Of a stretch of DNA of 64,000 nt, positions 41,901 to 50,900 are shown one piece after another. The notes beneath the pieces were generated by a model. It was not told the origin of the DNA, did not search any database, and worked only from the letters and a program-made list of their open reading frames with translations. The position numbers were made by a program, and so were the translations under genes. Source of the stretch: Sipunculus nudus (lineage: Eukaryota > Annelida > Sipuncula > Golfingiida > Sipunculidae); assembly GCA_026874595.1 (NCBI GenBank), contig CM049316.1:8014339-8078338 (forward strand), read 5' to 3'. The stretch's first letter is position 1. Each line of letters begins with the position of its first letter.

Positions 41901-44900
41901 TGTTTTTATTAGTTTCTGCAGACTGGTGGAGCCACCTGTATTTTTGTACCCGCCAAAACGAAGTTTTGTGGATACTATGTTTTTGACCGGGTTCCTCCGC
42001 CGTTGCCGCGTTCGTTTCCAGAGAGCTCCTCTGGGACTTGATTTTATCAGCTTTCCAAGCTCATATCTCGGGAACCGTTAGATTGATTAGGAAATAAAAT
42101 TTATACTAATGTAGCCCTTGGATAGCTCTATAACATACACAAAAAATGGTGGCGCCACCTGTAACCATGTTTGCACAGTGTCCATCTGTTCATCTGCCTT
42201 TGGTTAAAATCACTCATATCTCTGCAGTGAATTGACTAATTCACCTGAAATTCGGCATGCGTATACATCCTGGATAGCTTTCTTGATTTTATGACAGGTG
42301 GCGCCACCTACATTCTCATTCACGCTGATGACATCCCAGCTCATATTTCGGGAACCGTTTGACCGATCGGGCCAAAATTTTGCATGAATATAGATCTAAC
42401 ATAGCTCTTTATCATACGCTAAACTGGTGGCGCAACCTGCAACCATTTTTGCACAGCGTTTGTCTGTTTGTCTGCCGTGCAATAATGTCACTCATATCTC
42501 GGCAGTGGTTTGACATATCTGCCTAAAATTTTGCAGTTTTATACATCCTGGATAGCTTTCTTGATTTTATGACAGGTGGCACCACCTACATTCACGTTCA
42601 CGCTGATGACATCCAAGCTCATATCTCGGGAACCGTTTGACCGATCGGGCCAAAATTTTGCATGTGTATAGATCTAACATAGCTCTTTATCATACACAAA
42701 ACTGGTGGCACCACCTGCAACCATTTTTGCACAGCGTCTGTCTGTTTGTCTGCCGTGCAATAAAGTCACTCACATCTTGGCAGTGGTTTGACATATCTGC
42801 CTAAAATTTTGCAGTTTTATACATCCTGGATAGCTTTCTTGATTTTATGACAGGTGGCGCCACCTTTATTCTAGTTTATGCTGTAGACATCCAAGCTCAT
42901 ATCTCAGGAACCGTTAGAAAGATTGGGCCAAAATTTTGCATGTGTATAGATCTCACATAGGTCTTTATCATACACAAAACTGGAGGGGCCACCTGCAACC
43001 ATTTTCGCACATTTTGCACAGCGTCTGTCTGTTGGTCTGCCGTGGCCTAAAATCACTCATTTCTCTGTAGTGGTTTGACATAACTGCCTAAAATTTTGCA
43101 GGTTTATACATCCTGGATAGCTTTCTTGATTTTATGACAGGTGGCGCCACCTACATTCTAGTTAACGCTGCACACATCCAAGCTAATATCTCAGGAACCA
43201 TTTGACCGATTGGGCCAAAATTGTGCTTGTGTTTAGATCTCACATAGGTCTTTATCATACACAAAACTGCAACCATTTTTGCACAGCGTCTGTCTGTTTG
43301 TCTGCCGTGGGCTAAAATCACTCATATCCATGTAGTGGTTTGACTTTTCTGCCTAAAATTTTGCATATGTATACAACTTGGACAGCTTTCTGGATTTGTG
43401 GTAGGTTGCACAACCTACATACACATTTAGGCTGCAGACATCCATGCTAATATGCAACATACCTCACTCTGTTTCCCCTTGCCACTCAATCCATGCCTCA
43501 CTTCACTCTGATTTTGGCAGATACACGTAGTCACTTGTCGGCTACCCGTATTCTAGTTTTTAAAGTTTACACATTTTTTCTCTATTTTTCAGATATATAA
43601 ATACAGACTAAATCTTGGCCTGTTGGTTAATCTGTTTGAGGCTTCAGTTGAATGGGTATCTACCATTCTGATGATAAAATTTCCTTTTGTGAATCTCTTC
43701 CCAGTCAGCTGAGCGTCATGACCCATGGGTCACTTGTTAAAAATCAGGAAATATATTTGCTCACTTAACATGAGAATTGCTGAAGCTGAAGACTTTTTTT
43801 CAGGAATATAACTTTATTTAATCAAGATTCAATTGTTTGCCCAAAATTAGATCTGAATTTTGCAAATTTTTCAAGTTATTAGCATAAATAAAAAATTAAT
43901 ACCTTAAATTTTGTCCAACTTTGGCAGTGGCACGTTTTTTCCCAGTAAGCACTGTTGATTTAATTTTCACAGCATATATACATAAGGATTTAATCTTTTA
44001 AAATCTGAAATTTCAAAGAAATTGTTTGAAAAGAGTAGCTTTTATTCAAGTTTTCATACACCATGTCAAGTGTTGTTTATATCTGGCCCACCTAGTAGTA
44101 CAGCCTTCACTTGCAATTTATGTAACCCACCCCAGGCAGCTTGCCTTGACCCAGCTTGGCCACTACTAGCAGGCTTCTCCTCTGCCCTGCACTCAACCCC
44201 CCCCCCCCCCCCCCCAGCTGGTGCATAAACTAGATGAATGTTATAATTTTCTGTATTTTATTTTATTCTTGGACATGCTACATTTTAGATTTTGTATTGT
44301 ACCACCAGGGTTACAATGATTAAAGTGCACATTTAATTGTGTTCACAAAGTGATGTATTGCTATGAAAGTATGGATGTTCATCAGATAAGTAATGCTTTA
44401 CTTCAGAAGAGTAAAACTTCACCAGGTGTGAAATTGACTATTAATTCCAGTTATTAATTATAGCTGAGATTGTAATTAGCATAATGATATTGTTTGTCCC
44501 TCATTCAACCAACAGTGTGTATACTTTATTTGAAAAGATGTTTTTATTTTATCAAATTTACTGAATCTTTTATTTTATTTCGGTGAATAAAATAAAGCTT
44601 GTCCTGAAAACTCCAATGTGCAAAACTTTTTAATAGGAATTCAAGGAATAATTTTGTAGATGCCATGTTGTGGCATTATTTTCTTTTACATTCAGTTTAA
44701 ACATTTGATTTAAAAATAATAAAATATATGTGTATGCATAATATGACCCAATGTGAGCTACAATCTGGATATATAATGATTGCAACTTAGAATTCTAATA
44801 TTTTAACTTATATTTTCACTTTATATTACAAATTTATAACACTTGTAAATAAAAAAAATGAATCAGATAAAAACTATTAATGAAAAAAGTGGATATGCTA

Positions 44901-47900
44901 AAAAAATAGGCTTATATATAAACTTAAATGCATTATTCCTTTGAAAGTGAAATGAAGGTATTAGTCCATTCTGTCCACTTGCCTGTCCATCTGTAAATTT
45001 TTCATAGGCATCACAGTATCTCAAAACTTTTACTGTTTTTCTTCATGAATGTCTTGTCAGAGTATTAGTTTGCAATCATATATTGAGAACTTTACTATAA
45101 CCAAGTAGGAGGGCCCTTTCCTCTTAGCTTCTCATATGCTTACATAAATATAAAACATTGCAATAGAATATTTTTCATATTTTGCATTTGCAAAAATTTA
45201 AAACTTTTGTCGTGACCCATGGGTCCTTTGTTTATATTCTGGATTCTCAACATCATTGTTTGGCTAAAACTGAATAAATACCAGACATAGTGCAAATACT
45301 TTGCAAATGTATATGAATATGAATATGTACTCCATTATAAAATTTCTTGCATAAGAATGGGAATTCAGGAAAAAATGAAAGTATTTGAATACCAGTGCAA
45401 ATACTTTCAAAATGTATTCATGAATGCATATATTCTATAATATTATTTTAATAATTAGTTCAGTTAGATTTTATTAAAAAAATCATATGATTGTCTTATT
45501 ATTTTTAATAAAAATTATATTGGCACAATATTTGTTATTAAATTTTAATAAATAGTTAAACTCTTTTATTATATGTGCTGCTTATAAGTTATATGGCCAA
45601 GTCAAAATCTGTGTGACAATAGCACTCCATTTGTTAATAAAATAAATGAAATCAATCCTCTTCCCTGTCTCCAAAAATACTATCAAAATCATACATAAGC
45701 TAAACACCAACAACTCATAATAAAGCTTATATTTATTACCACACAAAACCAGCATATGCCTGTTTCCCAAATCATATTTTTTATCCTATATAACAGCTGA
45801 GCGCCATGACCCATGGGTCCCTTGTTAATAGGGATTCAAGGAATAATCTTGTAGATGCAATGTTGTGGCATTATTTTCTTTTAAATTCAGTTTAAACATT
45901 TTATTTAAAAATAATAAAATATATGTGTATGCATAATATGACCCAATATGAGCTACACTCTGGATATACAGTGAAACCTTGTTGTGTCGAAGTCGAAGGG
46001 ACTGGTGAATTTACTTCGACACAACCGGAGTTTGAGACAACTAGGTGTTCATCATATTCAACCTTATTCAGCCGTGATTATTATCAATAAATACTGCACA
46101 TGTATAGGGCCTATGTTATATAGTTCTCACAAATGTTTGTGTGAATCCTTTAGATTTCTTGTTATTTTTTCTTTTCATTATTTTATTTTGTTGAAACGAT
46201 ATCTTTTAGTGTCATAGAATTTCAAACTGAAACAGAAAAATATTGTCTGTGGATAGAGAGAGAGAAAGAGTGAGATTGAACGAGGTTTATATGGTCTTTA
46301 CATTAAGCCTACGCTTAGCAGGCCGCGACGCCATAGCAAACAGGACACGAACAATATAAAAGTGAAGCAGTAATACAGTATAACATACTCTATGATAATA
46401 TATATTTGATATAGCTCTCAACTTCCTCCCTTTATTTAAGAGTCCTGTATGTTTATCCTAGACACATCAAAGGGAAGGATTGGATTATGTTTGGTTTATC
46501 AATAACCTCTCATTAATGCTTTGTCGGCAAGAGAAGAAAGGCATGATCAAAAGTGACTAATTGCCCAAATAAAGGTAAACAACAGACTAGGTATGTAAGC
46601 CATCACACTTGTTGAGTAAGATCCTTGCCGGTATTAATTATGTAACTGGTCATCGTGGCCGAAGGGATGGTTGTTCGGCCGTGCACAAATGTTGTCAAAA
46701 CATTAAAGCGGCATGACCTCGAGTCAAGCGACAGACCCATCGCGCTTGATGAGTTCGAACCTTGTCGGTATTAATTAATGATGGCTGGTCATCACGGCCC
46801 AATCATGATTGACGGGCTGTGCTCAACTGCTATCCAAACATGACTTCGAGTTAAGCGATAGAAATATTGGCTGGGGACAAACAAAGCACATCGACACATC
46901 CGGGTTTTCGATACATCCGACTTCCACACAAGCGGAGTTAAAATAGTAAGGTTTTAACTGGTTTTTGCAGGGACCCAACATTCGACTTCGACACATGCGG
47001 GAATTCGACTTAACCGAGTTCCACACAATGAGGTTTCACTGTATAATGATTGCAACTTAGAATTCTAATATTTTAACTTATATTTTCAGTTTTTTAGCTC
47101 TGCTGACTTTCAGTCATGCTGGGCTATAGCGATAGGTCTTTGTCCGTCGTCCTTCTGTCTGTCCGTCCGGCCGACTTTCCGGCTGTTAGCAGGGCACAAA
47201 TCATAACCGTATAGGCTAGGGCCATGAACCCTATCCAGTCTTAAAGGTTCTAAAAAGATCTCCTTGCAAACCTTCCATCTTTCATATACAGCTCCCCTAC
47301 CAACAGGGGAAGAACCATAATTATTTTGAGGTCACAAGGTCAAAGGTCAAGGTCACAGTACAAACTTCTTTGAAAAGCCTGTGGATGCATTTTAAGCCAA
47401 ACCTTTCATCCCAATTCTTTGATCTTTCACATATAGCTCACCTACTAAGTGGGAGAAGAATCCTATAGATGTTGAGGTGACAAGGTCAAAGGTCAGGGTC
47501 ACAGGATCCACTTCTTTGAAAAGGTTGTGGACACATTTCAAGCTAGACCTTTCATTCCAAACCTTTCAGCAGCACTGATATCCCTTCTCTGCCAACAGGG
47601 GAAAAGACCTGTAGATTTTGAGGTCAGAGGTCAGGTTCATAGCACCCTCTTCTTGCGTGGAGTCATTTTCAGGCAAACTTTTCAATCTATACTTTCCATC
47701 TGTCATATATGGCTTACCTACCAATAGGGGAAGAAGCCTATTGATGTTGAGTTCAAAAGGTCAAAGGTCAAGGTCACAATTTTGTTCTAAATGCTTGTGA
47801 ACATATTTCAAGTGAAACTGTTCAACCCAAACCTTCAGTCTTTCACATATGCCACATCTATGCATCACTGAATGTGATTCAAACTTCATATTTATGGGTC

Positions 47901-50900
47901 TTTTTGCAAGAAATAACTAATTAATTTTGAGGTCAGCTGGTCAGGAGGTTAAAGGTTGCAGGTCTAAGTTATTCACTCATTGATTGCCAAGTAATTACAC
48001 CCGGCCAGATGTAAGTGGTTAGTAGTTACCCATCATTTAGAAAGAATCCAGTTGATATGTGGGCAAAAGGCCAAGGTCATAGGTCAGTAATGTTCACCAT
48101 AACTTATTTTGTAGACCATCTCTATTTTTCTTGTACATATAACCATTGGTTATGGTACATCTCACTGTGTGGCTGTAATTGTGAGTGATGCTGGTGACAT
48201 ATGACTCTCTTTTGTATCAGCCTGTTAAGTGATAAGGCTGAATGATAAATACCTTGTTACTGCATAACAAAAACACTGTTGCCGTAATGCTTCAGCCAGG
48301 CATCAAGACTGTGAGAGTATAGTATTAAGGTTTAGCTACTGATTTATAAGATGATGGGAACATTTTGCAGTTTATTTCATGGAATCAGAGCAATAAACTT
48401 AGTTTTCTAGATATCTGAATATTTTTATATAAATCACCAGATATAAAAGCAAATGTTTGTTCTCATAATATGTGGATGTGTACCTGGATTTAGGATGGCT
48501 TTTTTTTTATTACAAGACCTTTAGTCATGCTTTCTGCATTTCTTTTCTTTCAGGTTTTGCAGTTTACCTACCCTGCTGATCCCATTGAAAAGCAGAGTGA
48601 TAATAAAAAAATATTGGACTTGCACTTTTTACATTTGCATATCTATAAATCTAATATTAGGGCCTGAAAATGCCTTTTGAATGGTTTTGGACATTCATTA
48701 CTGTAACATCCTTTGGAGAATTTGCTACAAGTTTGGTCTCTTATTAGAGGATGTGTGATATCAAATGTCAGACTTGTCAGAAATCCATTATGTCTGCCAG
48801 TTAGCCACCTTAGAAATCCTTCTGTCTGTGCAGTTTCAGTGATTTTTAGCTCAGCTGACTTTTAGTCAAGCTCTGCTATAGCAATGAGTCTTTGTCCGTC
48901 ATCCTTCCGTCTGTCTGTCCGGCCAGCCGCCCGGCGTTTGCAGGGCACAAATTGTAACTGTAAGGGCTAGATACATGAACCCTATGCAGTCTAAGAGGTT
49001 CTAAAAAGATCTCCTTGCAGATCTGAAATTAGGTCACTGTGACCTATATTCTCTGAGTTACGGGGTGTGTTTGCACCTCCCAGAATTAATTCTTATAGCC
49101 AAAATAATCATCCCAAACCTTACATGTCAATAGAGGAACAAACCTTTTGATATTTAGGTCTTACGGTCAAAGGTCAATGTCACAGGACCAGACATGGGGT
49201 CTATTACAGTTGTTCTATTACTATTACTATTACTATTACTTTCAATTTCTGATATTACTATTACTATTACTATTACCACATTTTATCTTCTATTACTAAT
49301 ACTATTACTATTACTGGGGTATCTATTACTATTACTATTACTATTACATGTACTTAAACTGATGGTACGATTCTAGACCTTGCGCAGCCATGAGTGCTAT
49401 GAACTAGCACTACAATCACATGTTTAAATACATTTAAAAGCAACTAAATCATCCAGTTACCTACACAATTTTTTTATACTGTGTTTGTCATTTACAAGAA
49501 GCCTAATAATACTGGATATCTTAATTATTTCAGCTTCTTTAATTCTGTTTTTTTTTTTTTATATTTTGAAACCTCAGTGAATGTTATTGGGGTGTTTCAA
49601 GTCGAAATTATAAGATAATTGTATGAACTCTTTAATACATGTAATTTAAAGCAACCCATTGTAAAGGCCTTGGCATATGTAAAATATTGATTTATAATTA
49701 TATGCATACTTGTACTTTTATATTATTTTCATATATATTTCACATAAATTTATTTTATAGTACATACTTCAATTTAGATTTAATCTTTGTTCTCATAGTC
49801 AGTATATAAAGATTTTCAGTGTAACTAAAAATTGTCTCCAGAGGAATTATTCATGATAATTGCATATTATTATTTAGTATCAAAGCTGACAATTCAGTCC
49901 TTTATGTATGTATCAGGAGAGGAATTTATGTAGGGCTGTGTCCTGTTTCCAAATCCTTATAAATATATCCAATAAAAATACTGTTTACGTCAAGATTCTG
50001 GACAGAACCAAACTGGAGACAAAAGCTCCCCATCTTCTCAGGTGTATATGTTCATTTGGATGTGATGCCATGTTTTATTCCATCACATAATACATCTTGA
50101 GAGTGAACAGAGAGGTGGTAAACTTTACATAAATGGAAGCAAGCATGGCAGCCGGCTTTTATTCTTCAGGCATGCCCTTCTTCATTGCAGCAAAACAAGC
50201 ATAGGATAATTTAGGAATATGGGTAGTGATTTAAACTAACATCAATTTTACAAAACAAATAAAATATTATTTAAATCACTTTCACAATAAATTTGGTATT
50301 AAACAATCTTGCACTTTAAATTTTGTACATAACAGGATCTAATTATTTGATATGAAAATTGCGATATTAAATAATAAAATATGAACAGTTACTTATATTC
50401 TCATATTATATAATCAAATAAATTAATATAATGAAAAAATGGTTCATTTAATTTTCAAAATATAAATTAACATAATTTTAGATACTGAATGAAGGTCTCC
50501 AAACTTGGTACTATGAAATAACAGACAAGTATTAAAAGAATAGTTTTAAAAGAATATGTGTATAAATTAACTAGATAATACATGTGCCTGCAGTATGACT
50601 TAATCCAAGTGATTGTAGTACTGGTCTGAGTTTATAGCATTGTAGGCTTCAGTACATTATGGGTAGTGAAAACACACTATAAGCTTATCATGAACATTTT
50701 GGGTCTGCACTGTATCTGGTTCCATATTATATTTTTCTTGAATGTGTGTTATTGCAATTTGTATGATTAAATGCAAACTGGCTTGTGAAAACAAATCTAG
50801 GTACATTTCAGAATATGCATATGAATTGATGGATGTGAGATAAGATGTACTTGTCAAAATAATAAAACACTATATTTATCTTTCTCTTAACATCAAACAT

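Larger units (their letters stand above)
39553..45826 (+). mobile_element. Family A composite element (A2 body, two successive tails), interrupted
   Basis: The head ATTTTTAGCTCAGCTGAC with CCGGCCGGCCGGCC in place of the usual GTCC run begins at about 39553. After the insert at 39946-43738, the A2 body resumes ('aaaatcaggaaatatatttg'), matching 7855-9300. A first tail, TGTCGTGACCCATGGGTCC followed by TTTGTTT, ends at about 45231. It is followed at once by the last 600 bp of an A1 element with its own tail ending at 45826. A poly-C tract is at about 44200-44215. Confidence 0.65.
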
